Below, one piece after another: positions 7,641 to 17,589 of a DNA stretch of 61,183 nt. Position 1 is the first letter of the stretch; every line of letters starts with the position of its first letter. The translations under genes were made by a program, and so were the position numbers. The DNA is from an uncultured Gammaproteobacteria bacterium (lineage in GTDB: Bacteria > Pseudomonadota > Gammaproteobacteria > Pseudomonadales > Pseudohongiellaceae): assembly GCA_913058135.1 (NCBI GenBank), contig CAJXPR010000006.1, positions 1 to 61,183 of the forward strand, read 5' to 3'. The notes beneath the pieces were generated by a model. The model ran no database searches and was not told the DNA's origin. It saw only the letters and a list, made by a program, of their open reading frames with translations.

Positions 7641-9935
7641 CTATTCCCGTGCGCCGGTATTCTGCATTTTTTCGAGTTTGTGTGTCAGGTCTTCCCGGCG
7701 CCATGGTTTGCCCAGCAAATGTGCACCAGCAACCAGCCGTCCCTGTCGTAGCATGGCATTTTCTGTATAACCGGAGGTAAACAGGACTTTGAGGTCAGGC
7801 TGCAACTGGCGAGCGGCGTTGGCCAGTTCGGGACCATTCATCCCGTCACCCATCATAACGTCTGTAAACAGCAGGTCGAAGGGCGCTGAGTGTTTGAGTA
7901 TACTCAGCGCCTCGTTGGCATGGGCGGCGCTGATGACATCAAAGCCGAGGGCCTCAAACTGCTTCTCTGCATATTGCCTGACCAGGGGCTCGTCTTCAAC
8001 CAGCAGCACCCTGCCCGAGGCCAGGGCCATCGGACCTGCCACAATGTTGTCGTGTGCCTCGGCACCAACAGAGCCGATGTTGGCTGGCAGGTACATACGC
8101 ACCGTGGTGCCGTTACCCGGTTCTGAGTATATGGAAATATGGCCGCCAGACTGTTTTATGAAACCGTAAACCATGCTCAGGCCCAGTCCCGAGCCCTGGC
8201 CGCCGGGTTTGGTGGTAAAAAACGGATCAAATGCCCGCGCCCGGACTTCGGCGCTCATACCTGTTCCGGTGTCGGAAATGGACACTGTGACGTAATGGCC
8301 GGCTTCGGCTTCCGGGTGTTGCTGGACATAATCTGTATCCAGGTCGCACTGGCCGACTTCTATCAGCAGCTTGCCCTGATCTGGCATGGCGTCGCGGGCG
8401 TTCAGGCACAGATTCAGCACGGCGCTCTCCAGTTGTGGCGGGTCTATTGTCACTGCCGGCAGACTGGCTTCGGTTATCAGTTTTAGACTGATACGTTCGG
8501 GAACCGCTTGCCGGACCAGAGCCTGGATATTGTTGATCAGCTCAACAACGTCAGTTGCCTGAGGCGTCAACGGCTGTTTGCGGGCGAATGCCAGCAGTCG
8601 CCGGACCAACTCGGCAGCGCGCTGACTGGCATCACTGATCATGGCGACCAAAGGGCGTTGCTCAATGTCCAGCGTGTCATCTTCGGCCAGCAGCTCGGCG
8701 TTGCCCTGGATGACTGTGAGCAGATTATTAAAATCATGAGCCACGCCGCCGGTCAGCTCGCCGACGGTTTGCAGACGTTGTGCATGACTGAGCTGTTCTT
8801 CCAGTTGTCGTTTCTGCGTGATGTCAGTCATGCCTCCGATCAGCCTGAGAGCAACGCCATCCTTGTCGCGAATGACAAAACCATGTTCTTCCACAATGGC
8901 GATAGAGTTGTCTTTGCGCATGAACCGGTAAAGGCAATGTAAACGGTCGCGGTCCGAATTCAGCGTGTCATAAATCGTCGCCAGTGCCTGCTCTTTGTCG
9001 TCCGGGTGCAGACGCTCCGTCCAGCTTTCAGGTTTGGCCATCATCTCTTCACGGGTGTAACCAAACAGGTTGGTCACGCCGTGGTTCCACCAGATGCGGT
9101 CAGCCTGGATATCCCAGTCTGAAATAGCATCGACGGTGGCCTTGGCGAGGTGTTCAAAGCGTTCGGTGTAAAGCCGGATGTCGTGGATGTCGATTGCCGA
9201 GCCGCACCATTTTATGACGCTGCCATCTTCGTCACGGACGGGGGCGCCTTGCAACAAATGCCAGCGCCAGGCGCCGTCATGGCGCAGTACTCTGGCCTCC
9301 AGCTCATAGGTTACCTTGCATTGGACGGCATCTGACCAGCGCGACCGCAACACAACCAGGTCGTCCGGATGGATGATGCTGGGCCACTGCCCGCCTTTTG
9401 CCAGCATGATTCTGGGTTTGCCCGTGTAGTGGCTCAGCGCAAGGTTTACATAGTCAATGCTGCCGTCAGTGTTCGCGGTCCAGATTATTTGCGGGATGGC
9501 ATCGGCAAACAGCTGGAATTGCTGGGGATACTGAAAAGGCGCCAGCGGATCATCTGGTGACGGCGTAAGCTCTTTCAGGGCCCGGTGATCGGCGGCAAGT
9601 TGGCGGGTGTCTTTTTGCAGGCTCTGAAAACGCTGCATGATATATGCGCACAGGCTGGCGATAATGCACATTTCAACGATAGAAAGCAGTCGGTTGCTGC
9701 CCCAATACTGAAAAGCCAGTCCGGGCGGAGAAACAAATACGCCGAGTATGGTCATCACGATGCTGGCCACCGTGATACCGACAAGAAACCGCCGACTGCC
9801 GGACAGTGCGCCCAGGATGATGCTCAGCAAATACAGGTCGCCGTGTGCAAAGCCCAATGGCGTGGCAGTGTCCAGAATCAGAACCAGCAGGGCGCTGAGG
9901 ACACTGCCAATCTGTAACAGAAATCTGTGTTGCAT
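7641..9935 (-). CDS. Hybrid sensor histidine kinase (membrane, PAS-PAS-HisKA-HATPase-REC)
   Basis: 764 residues. Three to four membrane helices fill residues 5-102, followed by a short coiled coil, two PAS domains (about 140-255 and 258-375, each with the HPDD motif), HisKA with phosphoacceptor His400 (GGVAHDFNNLL), an HATPase domain with N-box NLCLNARDAM, DTGTGM and GSGLGLS, and a C-terminal receiver with Asp692 (LLFTDVMM). All catalytic residues are present. It is the first gene of an operon with the REC-EAL protein and the DUF3047 protein, so phosphotransfer to the REC domain of the next gene is the simplest reading. The ligand sensed is unknown. Confidence 0.93.
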   Translation of the reverse strand: MQHRFLLQIGSVLSALLVLILDTATPLGFAHGDLYLLSIILGALSGSRRFLVGITVASIVMTILGVFVSPPGLAFQYWGSNRLLSIVEMCIIASLCAYIMQRFQSLQKDTRQLAADHRALKELTPSPDDPLAPFQYPQQFQLFADAIPQIIWTANTDGSIDYVNLALSHYTGKPRIMLAKGGQWPSIIHPDDLVVLRSRWSDAVQCKVTYELEARVLRHDGAWRWHLLQGAPVRDEDGSVIKWCGSAIDIHDIRLYTERFEHLAKATVDAISDWDIQADRIWWNHGVTNLFGYTREEMMAKPESWTERLHPDDKEQALATIYDTLNSDRDRLHCLYRFMRKDNSIAIVEEHGFVIRDKDGVALRLIGGMTDITQKRQLEEQLSHAQRLQTVGELTGGVAHDFNNLLTVIQGNAELLAEDDTLDIEQRPLVAMISDASQRAAELVRRLLAFARKQPLTPQATDVVELINNIQALVRQAVPERISLKLITEASLPAVTIDPPQLESAVLNLCLNARDAMPDQGKLLIEVGQCDLDTDYVQQHPEAEAGHYVTVSISDTGTGMSAEVRARAFDPFFTTKPGGQGSGLGLSMVYGFIKQSGGHISIYSEPGNGTTVRMYLPANIGSVGAEAHDNIVAGPMALASGRVLLVEDEPLVRQYAEKQFEALGFDVISAAHANEALSILKHSAPFDLLFTDVMMGDGMNGPELANAARQLQPDLKVLFTSGYTENAMLRQGRLVAGAHLLGKPWRREDLTHKLEKMQNTGARE

Positions 9936-10138
9936 AGGGAGCGACCTGTGAGCCCTGCCGCCAGCTGCAGTTACCAGACAGCGGCGCAGATTCAGTGCAT
10001 TGTAGCAATATAATGCCTAAGCGTCTGCGCCGTATTTGCAAAGATGCAGGCGGCAGCATGTCGCGCTATGATATGAATCCGAGTCCAATCATGCCTGGCC
10101 AATGACGGCCAAACGGGCAGCCAATCATGGAGATTTTT

Positions 10139-11410
10139 ATGTCGGACATACTCAATGGAGCGCTGAGTCAACTCAAGAAAGCCGCCCGCCACACCAACGT
10201 GCCGGATGAAGTGCTGGAGGCGCTGAATTTCCCCAAGGAAGTGCTGACGGCGCGCATTAGCGTGCGCATGGACAATGGTCTCAGACGGTCCTTTGAAGCC
10301 TGGCGCTGCCGTTATGACGATACCCGGGGCCCAACCAAAGGTGGTATCCGGTTTCACCCGGATGCCAATTTTGAAGAAGTGGTGACGCTGGCCTTCTGGA
10401 TGACATTCAAATGCGCTGTCGTCAACTTGCCGTATGGCGGTGGTAAAGGGGCGATCAGGGTCGATCCGGGACAGCTGTCGAGGCGGGAGCTTGAGCGTCT
10501 GTCACGCGCCTACGTGCACGCATTTGCCAGCATGATCGGACCCGACCGCGATATCCCGGCGCCGGATGTCTATACCAATGCCATGATCATGGGCTGGATG
10601 GCAGACGAATACTCCAGTCTGGTGGGTTATCCGTGTCCGGCCGTTATTACCGGCAAGCCCATTCCGTTGGGCGGGTCGCTGGGTCGTGAAGATGCCACCG
10701 CCCGCGGTGGTTTCTACGTACTGAACAATCTGCTGGCGGAGATCGGGCTGGAAGATTGTCAACGCAGGGCTGTGGTTCAGGGCTTTGGCAACGCCGGCGC
10801 GGCCATTGCGACCATGTTGCACCAGGATGGCTGGAAGGTCATTGCGGTTTCCGACACCGGGGGCTGCGTAAATGATGACAGCGGTCTGGATCCGCAGAAG
10901 CTGAAAGAAGCCAAGAAAAAGCATGGTTCAGTGACAGGCTATGCCAAAGACGCCAACGGCAAGAAAATCAAGGTGATGCAGCGTGACGAGATGTTTGCTC
11001 TGGATTGTGACCTGTTGGTGCCGGCGGCCATGGAGGATCAGATCAGCACCGACAATGCCGACAGGATCAAGGCCTCGGTGATCATGGAGCTGGCCAACGG
11101 GCCGGTGACATCCGGTGCTGACGACATACTGGAAAAGAACGGAGTGATCGTGATTCCGGACATACTCGCCAATGCCGGCGGTGTCACGGTGTCCTATTTC
11201 GAATGGGTGCAAAACCGACAGGGGTTTTACTGGACCGAGGAGGAAGTTCAACACAAACTGCGACCGATCATGGAACGTGAAAGCGGGGCAGTGTGGCGTC
11301 TGGCACAGAAAAAGGGCATTACTCTGCGCACAGCCGCTTACGTGCTGGGGCTTGAGCGGATTGCCGAAGCGATCCAGGCCCATGGTACACAAAACTATTT
11401 CTGTCCGTAA
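10139..11410 (+). CDS. gdhA: Glutamate dehydrogenase
   Basis: The start is taken as ATG 10139, not the in-frame ATG 10127, because GGAG at 10129-10132 lies 6 nt before it and overlaps the upstream ATG. The 423-residue enzyme interconverts glutamate and 2-oxoglutarate plus ammonia in the cytoplasm. Family motifs: TKGGIRFHPD, FKCAVVNLPYGGGKGAI with the catalytic lysine, and the Rossmann fingerprint GFGNAGAA for the dinucleotide. Length and motif spacing fit the hexameric ~420-residue class, often NAD-linked, but the coenzyme cannot be decided here. It is monocistronic, divergent from the kinase operon, and ends at a strong hairpin shared with rhlE. A TATAAT at 10009-10014 could be its -10 box. 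Confidence 0.93.
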   Translation: MSDILNGALSQLKKAARHTNVPDEVLEALNFPKEVLTARISVRMDNGLRRSFEAWRCRYDDTRGPTKGGIRFHPDANFEEVVTLAFWMTFKCAVVNLPYGGGKGAIRVDPGQLSRRELERLSRAYVHAFASMIGPDRDIPAPDVYTNAMIMGWMADEYSSLVGYPCPAVITGKPIPLGGSLGREDATARGGFYVLNNLLAEIGLEDCQRRAVVQGFGNAGAAIATMLHQDGWKVIAVSDTGGCVNDDSGLDPQKLKEAKKKHGSVTGYAKDANGKKIKVMQRDEMFALDCDLLVPAAMEDQISTDNADRIKASVIMELANGPVTSGADDILEKNGVIVIPDILANAGGVTVSYFEWVQNRQGFYWTEEEVQHKLRPIMERESGAVWRLAQKKGITLRTAAYVLGLERIAEAIQAHGTQNYFCP

Positions 11411-11460
11411 GCCAGGCCGTGTCCGGCCGGCCTCCTGTTCCTGATCCTGCCGCTTGCGTC

Positions 11461-11498
11461 ATTGACCCGGACTGACCTTATTGTCGGTCCGGGTCAAT
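11461..11498. terminator. Bidirectional hairpin between gdhA and rhlE
   Basis: ATTGACCCGGAC (11461-11472) and GTCCGGGTCAAT (11487-11498) form a perfect 12-bp stem, and GAC/GTC at 11474-11476 and 11483-11485 can extend it inward. There is no clear T-tract on either side, so it may work as an attenuator, an mRNA-end stabiliser, or a terminator aided by Rho. It lies between convergent stop codons. Confidence 0.75.
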
Positions 11499-11503
11499 GC
11501 TGA

Positions 11504-13000
11504 TCACCAGGTGGATACCAGCTTGGTACCTTCGCTGCGTCGCGGTCGCGGACTCTGGCCGTTGCCGTTACCGCGTGCCGGACGCGGATTTCTGGGCTTG
11601 GCCGCTACCGGGCGGTTACCATCGAACGTGGTATTGCCGTTACGTTGCAGGCGCTCTTCTTCACGATAAGCGCTGGTTGCCCCCGGATGGGAGGGTGATC
11701 GCGCCTGACCGCTGTTCGGCGACCGGGTTGCGCCGCTGCGCCCCGTGGCCTGGCGTGCAGGGCCGGACCTGCCTGCGCCCGGGCGCGAATCACCCGGTCG
11801 ACCAGCGCCCTGGCCGCGCCGCTGCTGCGGGCGACGGGTTTCGGTATCCTTGACGTCTTCCAGGCGTTCGCGCAGCTCGAAACCGGGCACAACTTCGCGC
11901 TTCATGGTGGTTTTCAGCACGCGCTCGATCTGCTTCAGCTGCTTCAGCTGGTCGCCACTGAGCAGGGAGATGGCGGCACCTTCCGCACCCGCGCGGGCTG
12001 TACGGCCAATACGATGCACGTAGTCTTCCGGCACGTCAGGCAGGTCGTAGTTGATAACGTGTGGCAACTGATCGATATCAATGCCGCGTGCGGCGATGTC
12101 CGTGGCCACCAATACCTGCAGTTCGCCATTCTTGAACTGATGCAGCACCTTTGTGCGTTGCGCCTGGCTCTTGTTGCCGTGAATGGCGCCGGCATTGATG
12201 CCGTCACGCTCCAGCAGCTGCACCAATTTGTTGGCGCCGTGTTTGGTGCGGCTGAAAACCAGTACCTGATACCAGCTGTTGGTGCGGATCAGATGACTGA
12301 GCAGCTCGGTTTTGCGAGCCTTGTCCACCGGGTGCAGGGTCTGGGTGACGCGATCTGCAGTGGTATTCAGCGGCGCTACATTGATCTGCACCGGGTTTTG
12401 CAGCAGGCCTTTGGCCAGTTCACGGATTTCGCCAGAGAACGTTGCCGAGAACAACAGGTTTTGTCGTTTCGGCGGCAGCAATGCCAGGATTTTTTTGATA
12501 TCACGAATGAAGCCCATGTCCAGCATCCGGTCGGCTTCATCCAGCACCAGTACTTCCAGCTGATCAAAGCGGACAGCATTTTGCTGATAGAGGTCCATCA
12601 GCCGGCCCGGCGTGGCCACCAGGACATCCAGGCCGCCACGCAGAATCATCATCTGCGGATTGATCTTGACGCCACCGAAGATCACGGCAGAGCGGACCTT
12701 CTGGTATTTGCCGTAGGTTTTCAGGCTCTCGTGGACCTGTGCCGCCAACTCCCGGGTAGGGGTCAGGATCAACGCGCGGATCTGGCCGCCGCGGGTACGT
12801 TCACCGCCATCCAGCTTTTGCAGCAGGGGCAGGGTGAAACCTGCCGTCTTGCCGGTGCCGGTCTGCGCGGATGCCATTACATCCGAACCGCTTAGTATCG
12901 CGGGGATGGCTTGGGCTTGAATGGGGGTAGGGGTAGTATATTGCTGATCAGCCAAAGCTTTCAGCAGGCCTTCTGACAGGCCCAGATTATCAAAACTCAT
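11504..13000 (-). CDS. rhlE: DEAD-box RNA helicase, RhlE type
   Basis: The 498-residue protein has the full DEAD-box set: the Q motif ([14 protein letters not shown]...[12 protein letters not shown]), [29 protein letters not shown], then [10 protein letters not shown] and [10 protein letters not shown] in the second RecA-like domain. From about residue 385 the tail is rich in Arg, Gly, Pro, Ser and Gln, an RNA-binding tail typical of RhlE. It is expected to unwind short RNA duplexes in ribosome assembly or RNA turnover. The start ATG at 13000 is preceded by AGGAAA. The upstream leader is long and gene-free, which suits cold-responsive helicase mRNAs, but no leader motif was recognised. Confidence 0.93.
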   Translation of the reverse strand: MSFDNLGLSEGLLKALADQQYTTPTPIQAQAIPAILSGSDVMASAQTGTGKTAGFTLPLLQKLDGGERTRGGQIRALILTPTRELAAQVHESLKTYGKYQKVRSAVIFGGVKINPQMMILRGGLDVLVATPGRLMDLYQQNAVRFDQLEVLVLDEADRMLDMGFIRDIKKILALLPPKRQNLLFSATFSGEIRELAKGLLQNPVQINVAPLNTTADRVTQTLHPVDKARKTELLSHLIRTNSWYQVLVFSRTKHGANKLVQLLERDGINAGAIHGNKSQAQRTKVLHQFKNGELQVLVATDIAARGIDIDQLPHVINYDLPDVPEDYVHRIGRTARAGAEGAAISLLSGDQLKQLKQIERVLKTTMKREVVPGFELRERLEDVKDTETRRPQQRRGQGAGRPGDSRPGAGRSGPARQATGRSGATRSPNSGQARSPSHPGATSAYREEERLQRNGNTTFDGNRPVAAKPRNPRPARGNGNGQSPRPRRSEGTKLVSTW

Positions 13001-13413
13001 TGATTTCCTATTGGTCTCAAAGAAGGGTCGACGTTTAGTGAGTCGTCCCTTGGTACACCTGTAATGTGAACACTTGAAAAGCTATTGTGAACACGTTCCG
13101 GGCACGGCTGGATGAAGTCATCGAGCAATGTCCTGAGGTGAGCACGCCAGTGTGGATTGTTGTCCGGGGGCGCCTTCATGGCGTGCGGACCAGCCCACAT
13201 AAGTGACAGGTACCCGACAGGGCAGGTACGTGTAATGCAGTATTGCAGAATGCGGATGATAGCGCATCGCTGGCCAAATAGATACTTTGTCACAATTAGC
13301 GGCAATAAATTCGTTGCCTGACGCGTCAATATTGCTTACCGTACCGCCCCTTGAGCACCATTAAATATCACCCGGTTGTCCCAGAACCAATAAAAAGAAA
13401 GAGCATTTGTATA
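13001..13413. other. Intergenic region, divergent promoters of rhlE and TonB receptor
   Basis: This is the only gap over 400 bp between genes. A 110-codon minus-strand frame (12997-13329) looks non-coding: it overlaps the rhlE start and its product is low in recognisable structure. I see no RNA gene, repeat or Fur-like or Pho-like operator. The region presumably holds the rhlE 5' leader and the promoter of the receptor at 13414. Confidence 0.5.
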
Positions 13414-15600
13414 ATGAAATCAATCACTTTTTATGAGTCCAGGCGCGCTGGCGGGTTCTCCCGCGCCGTTACCCGATCTCTGTCCGCGTCAGTCCTGAGC
13501 CTGAGCATGTTTGTTGCTGTGTCCGCGAGCCATGCACAGACCGCCGAATCCACCGAGGACTCCACGGTCACGTATCCGGCAGCGTACTTTCAGCAATGGG
13601 CGCCGGTGACAGCGCAGGACATGATCAACCGTATTCCCGGTGTCGGTTCAGCCACGGGCAGCAACTTTGGCGGTTCCAGCGGTGGTCGCGGCCTGGGCGG
13701 CGGCGGTGGTAACCAGATCCTCATCGACGGTAAACGTGTCGCTGGCAAAAGCAATGAAGCAAGCAGCCAGCTGGCACGGATTCCGGCAGATAAAGTGCAC
13801 CACATTGAGCTGATTCGCGGAACGTCGGCGGAGCTGGACGTGCGCGCTGACCAGATCGTCAACATCGTGTTGACAGAAGCCTTGTCCAGCCGTTCCTTCT
13901 CCTACGAAATCAACACTGACCGTTACATGGATTCGCACGTGCAGCCTGGCGGCAAAGTCGCTGTTAATGGCCAGCAGGGTGGTTTCAATTACCTGCTGAG
14001 CGCTGAGGCTGAGCCTCGTCATGATTTCCGGCCCAGCGCCGAGGTCAGCGTGCTGGGCGATTTTTCGCCCAACGACTCCATTGAGGAGGAGCGCACCCGT
14101 GATCAGTATACCTATACCTATGCTGCCAACCTGGCCTACGACATCAATGCCGACAGCAGTGCGCGTCTGAACATGTTGTACTCCGACTACGACAATACCG
14201 TCGATGTTGATCGGCGTATCACCGATCTGACCGTCAATCCGCCACAAACCGTGATAGAGCGTGAAGTCATTCCCGGCACCAACAATAACTGGGAGATTGG
14301 CGGCGATTACGAACGCGTGTTCAGCAATAACCATCGCTTCAAGATCCTGTTCATCGCCAACCAGAAAAACGAAGAGTCCACGCGGGAACGATTCGCCCGC
14401 GAAGCTGGTGGCAGTGAAGAGAAAGAGCTCTACCTGAACACTGATGCAACCACTGAAGAGCGCATCATCCGAACGTCATACTCATTGGGTCTGGCCGACG
14501 GCCAGGACCTGGAGCTGGGCGTAGAGCGAGCCCAGACAACGCTTGATTCCAGACTGCGCCTGGGTCTGCCAGGGCCAGGGCCCGGCAGCGACAGCTTTGG
14601 TGGTCTCACGCCGGTGGCGGTCAGCAATGCCAACTCAACTGTGGAAGAGATTCGCTACGAACCTTTCGCCGTTCACAATTGGCAGATCAATTCGCAACTG
14701 ACGCTGGAAAGCTCGTTGATCTACGAAGCATCAGAGATTACCCAGACGGGTGATGTCTATAATCAGCGCGATTTCGATTTCTTCAAGCCCAAGCTGGATT
14801 TACGTTATGACCTTGGTAACGGCAAACAATTGCGTGCGACGGCAACCAAGGCTGTCCGCCAGTTGAGTTTCTCCGACTTTGTCGCCTCCAGCGATACGCG
14901 CGACGATGACGCCGAAACCATGGCGGGTAACGTCAATCTGCGCCAGGAACAGGTGTGGAACTTCGATCTGGGTGCTGAATACCGGCTGCCAAATGACCTG
15001 GGGGTGATTGATGGCAGTGTTTTTTATATGCAGCATATCGATGTTATCGAGCGAATAGATGTTTCGCTGACACCTGACGACCCGATCTCCGCCAATGGCA
15101 ATATTGGCGACGGTGATATGTACGGTTTGCGGCTGAGCGGCAGTGTGCGCATGAACGCCATCAACATGCCCAACCTGATGATCATATCCAGTCTGGAAGT
15201 GAAGGATTCAGAGATCAAAGATCCCTTCCTGGGCATTGATCGACGCTTCGAGAATTTCGATCGTGGTCGTTTCCAGCTGGGCTTCCGGCATGATCTGCCA
15301 TCCCTCAGAATCAACTATGGCATGAACTGGAACAACCGGCTGGATGGCAATATCAAGCGCTACGACATCGACAATATCGAGAACATGTACGGTGATCCGA
15401 ATGTCACAGCGTTTCTGGAATACGTGACCCCAAACAATATCCGGGTACGTTTTGACGCGCGCAATGCTACCAACAACATCCAGTGTCGGGATCGAACACG
15501 TTTTGATGGACGCATCAGCACCGGCGCGATTTCGGAAATCGAGTACTACTGTGCCGAAGCGGCGCGTGTGGTATCCATCAAGATCAACGGCACGTTCTGA
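13414..15600 (+). CDS. TonB-dependent outer-membrane receptor
   Basis: ATG 13414 is preferred to an upstream in-frame TTG (13351) because it is followed by a proper signal peptide (residues 1-42, basic start, then SVLSLSMFVAVSASHAQ). The 728-residue product has a plug domain (AQDMINRIPGV, a Gly-rich loop SSGGRGLGGGGGNQILIDGKR, IELIRGTSAELDVRADQIVNIVL) and a ~570-residue beta-barrel with alternating aromatic strands, ending in Phe as OMP barrels do. It should import a TonB-driven substrate. No neighbour identifies it, and no Fur or Pho site was seen upstream. It is monocistronic and ends before a 16-bp stem. Confidence 0.9.
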   Translation: MKSITFYESRRAGGFSRAVTRSLSASVLSLSMFVAVSASHAQTAESTEDSTVTYPAAYFQQWAPVTAQDMINRIPGVGSATGSNFGGSSGGRGLGGGGGNQILIDGKRVAGKSNEASSQLARIPADKVHHIELIRGTSAELDVRADQIVNIVLTEALSSRSFSYEINTDRYMDSHVQPGGKVAVNGQQGGFNYLLSAEAEPRHDFRPSAEVSVLGDFSPNDSIEEERTRDQYTYTYAANLAYDINADSSARLNMLYSDYDNTVDVDRRITDLTVNPPQTVIEREVIPGTNNNWEIGGDYERVFSNNHRFKILFIANQKNEESTRERFAREAGGSEEKELYLNTDATTEERIIRTSYSLGLADGQDLELGVERAQTTLDSRLRLGLPGPGPGSDSFGGLTPVAVSNANSTVEEIRYEPFAVHNWQINSQLTLESSLIYEASEITQTGDVYNQRDFDFFKPKLDLRYDLGNGKQLRATATKAVRQLSFSDFVASSDTRDDDAETMAGNVNLRQEQVWNFDLGAEYRLPNDLGVIDGSVFYMQHIDVIERIDVSLTPDDPISANGNIGDGDMYGLRLSGSVRMNAINMPNLMIISSLEVKDSEIKDPFLGIDRRFENFDRGRFQLGFRHDLPSLRINYGMNWNNRLDGNIKRYDIDNIENMYGDPNVTAFLEYVTPNNIRVRFDARNATNNIQCRDRTRFDGRISTGAISEIEYYCAEAARVVSIKINGTF

Positions 15601-15620
15601 TTGTTTGCTGATCAGTGTAC

Positions 15621-15657
15621 CTGCTACCGGTCAGTCGAGCTGACTGACCGGTAGCAG
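15621..15657. terminator. 16-bp perfect stem between convergent genes
   Basis: CTGCTACCGGTCAGTC (15621-15636) pairs perfectly with 15642-15657 around a 5-nt loop. The stem lies between the receptor stop (15600) and includes the stop codon (TGA, complement of 15631-15633) of the NosR-like gene on the other strand. It probably acts as a bidirectional transcription end. The T-tract is short on both sides. Confidence 0.75.
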
Positions 15658-17589
15658 CGTGACCCCTCGCGAGGTCAGCGATGCCACGCTGTGACGACAA
15701 ACTCCCGCTTTTTCAATCAGCTTGCTTTCACAGACGTCACAACGTACACACTCCTTGAAATCGATGTGTTGGTTGCGGATGGCACCTGTCGGGCAGGCGT
15801 GTTCACAGACTTTGCACACCGTGCACTGCGGCACGCGCCTGATGCGGCGCAGGCTCACCAGTGACAACACTCCCAGTGCGGCACCCAGTGGGCATGCATA
15901 CCGGCAGTAGAAGCGCTTGACTACCGCTGAGGCCAGCAGAATCAGGACAAGTATCGTCCACAACACGATGGAAGTACTATAGAAAAACAGTGTGCCAAAG
16001 GGTTCAAAGTACTGGAAGATGCTGATGTCACTTTGCACCAGTGCCATGATGATGATCAGTGCCAGAATCACGTACTTCAGATAGAGTGCCTTGTCGTGGA
16101 TAAAGGCAGGCACTGTTTTTTGCCAGCGCTTGGGCACAAACCGGGTGAGCATGTCCTGCAGGGCCCCAAAAGGGCACAGGGACGAGCAGAATACCCGACC
16201 CCAGATCAGAGTCGTCACCAGGGTAAAAACCACGATCATCAGCAAAGGCAGGTCACTGAGAATCATTGACGGGCCGAGTTTGATAGTATTGGTGATGTGT
16301 GAGACCGACAGAAACCCGCCGTTGATAAAACCGAGATAGACCAGTGTGATGCTCAGTGCCAGCCAGCGCAGGCGGGCATTCTTGCGCAGGAAGGCAGTCA
16401 TCACCAGCGCGAAAATCATTAGCAGTGGCAGTACCCTTGCCCAATTGATATCAGTCAGCAGTCCCGCGCTTGATGCCAGCATCATATCATCCATGGCCAG
16501 CTCACCAGGCGCGCGAATCTCCCGACCCAGGGCGAGGTCCAGGGCGATGCCGGCAAGTTGTATATCAATGGTGTAGGGAGGCTGACCGTTCTGCGGATCG
16601 TAAGATACGGTAAATGGCTGGCCCAGATCCATGGCCGGATCGAGAATCATGGCAACAGCGAAATTGGCCTGGCCGGTAATCTTGCCCTGGTCGGCGCTGC
16701 CGGCATAAACCGTCTGGCGGCGCGGCATGGGATACTCTGTATCGCCCTGACGTATGGCAAAACGTTCCTGGCGGAACGGGTCAGAAGCATTGCCGCCGAT
16801 ACCCACCAGCATCAGCTTGCCATCGTCGAAGCGGCTGCTGGCGTCCCGCTCCGCACGGGAGTAGGCATCAGTGCCGACCAGTATCTCGCCGAGTACTTCG
16901 TTGCCCATGTAGGCGAATGACAGGATCAGCGTTGTGTCGTCGGGCAGGCTGGCGCTCATGACTTGCACCAGGCTCTGAGTCTTGAGATCTTCCCAGCTCA
17001 GCGGTGCCAGATGGTCACGGGTATTGCGGGCACTGTCGGCCGCTGACGAGAAACCGCTGCCGGCAAGATAGGCCTGTGCCACTTTGCGAGCGGCGTTGTA
17101 AACGCCGCGGCTGGTCGCCCAACTGGTAATAGTGGCACGTGACACGCCGTCTATGTCACGGCCTACGCGAAACGGATCAGATAGCGGTTTGCGGCGGAAT
17201 TGCTCCTGAAAGGGGCGGATGGACAGGAAGTCGCCGCGACTGGACAGAAAGGATTCATTGTAGTCCAGCACTTTGATGGCAGTCACGTAGGCGTCGAGGT
17301 CAAGGCCAACAAGTACGTCTATGGTCGAGCTGAAGCCGATTTCTTCAGGTGGCAGATCCGAGGTCTGAAATACATAGCCGGTAATAGCTTCCTCACCGGA
17401 AGCAGGGTCAGTGACAAAAGCGGTGTAGACCGGAGGGGTGCCGGACTTTTCGCTGAAGCGCTCCGCCGCCGGCATAACCTCCTTCAGTTGCGCCTCGTTT
17501 ACCACTCGACTGAACGGCGTCTGAGCGCTGGCGTTGCCGGCAAGCATCAGACACAACAGCATGAGGCCCGTCAATAATGGTCGCGTCAT
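15631..17589 (-). CDS. NosR/NirI-family membrane flavo-iron-sulfur protein
   Basis: 652 residues. A signal peptide (1-22) is followed by a periplasmic FMN-binding domain with the ApbE-type flavinylation motif D-G-V-S-R-A-T-I-T; the FMN would be on Thr153. About five membrane helices (roughly residues 375-560) follow, with two CxxxCP loops (FCSSLCPFG and CRYACPLG), and then a ferredoxin-like C-terminus (CTVCKVCEHACP and CVRCDVC). This is the architecture of NosR, which passes electrons to N2O reductase, but no nosZDFYL gene is present. It overlaps the Ca2+/Na+ antiporter gene by 4 nt (ATGA). It may serve another periplasmic electron acceptor. Confidence 0.88.
   Translation of the reverse strand: MTRPLLTGLMLLCLMLAGNASAQTPFSRVVNEAQLKEVMPAAERFSEKSGTPPVYTAFVTDPASGEEAITGYVFQTSDLPPEEIGFSSTIDVLVGLDLDAYVTAIKVLDYNESFLSSRGDFLSIRPFQEQFRRKPLSDPFRVGRDIDGVSRATITSWATSRGVYNAARKVAQAYLAGSGFSSAADSARNTRDHLAPLSWEDLKTQSLVQVMSASLPDDTTLILSFAYMGNEVLGEILVGTDAYSRAERDASSRFDDGKLMLVGIGGNASDPFRQERFAIRQGDTEYPMPRRQTVYAGSADQGKITGQANFAVAMILDPAMDLGQPFTVSYDPQNGQPPYTIDIQLAGIALDLALGREIRAPGELAMDDMMLASSAGLLTDINWARVLPLLMIFALVMTAFLRKNARLRWLALSITLVYLGFINGGFLSVSHITNTIKLGPSMILSDLPLLMIVVFTLVTTLIWGRVFCSSLCPFGALQDMLTRFVPKRWQKTVPAFIHDKALYLKYVILALIIIMALVQSDISIFQYFEPFGTLFFYSTSIVLWTILVLILLASAVVKRFYCRYACPLGAALGVLSLVSLRRIRRVPQCTVCKVCEHACPTGAIRNQHIDFKECVRCDVCESKLIEKAGVCRHSVASLTSRGVTLLPVSQLD

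Noticed and set aside
12014-12895. 293-codon plus-strand frame inside rhlE
   Set aside because: Antisense shadow of the strongly conserved helicase gene.
12997-13329. 110-codon minus-strand frame upstream of rhlE
   Set aside because: It overlaps the rhlE start, lacks a ribosome site and looks non-coding; more likely the rhlE leader.
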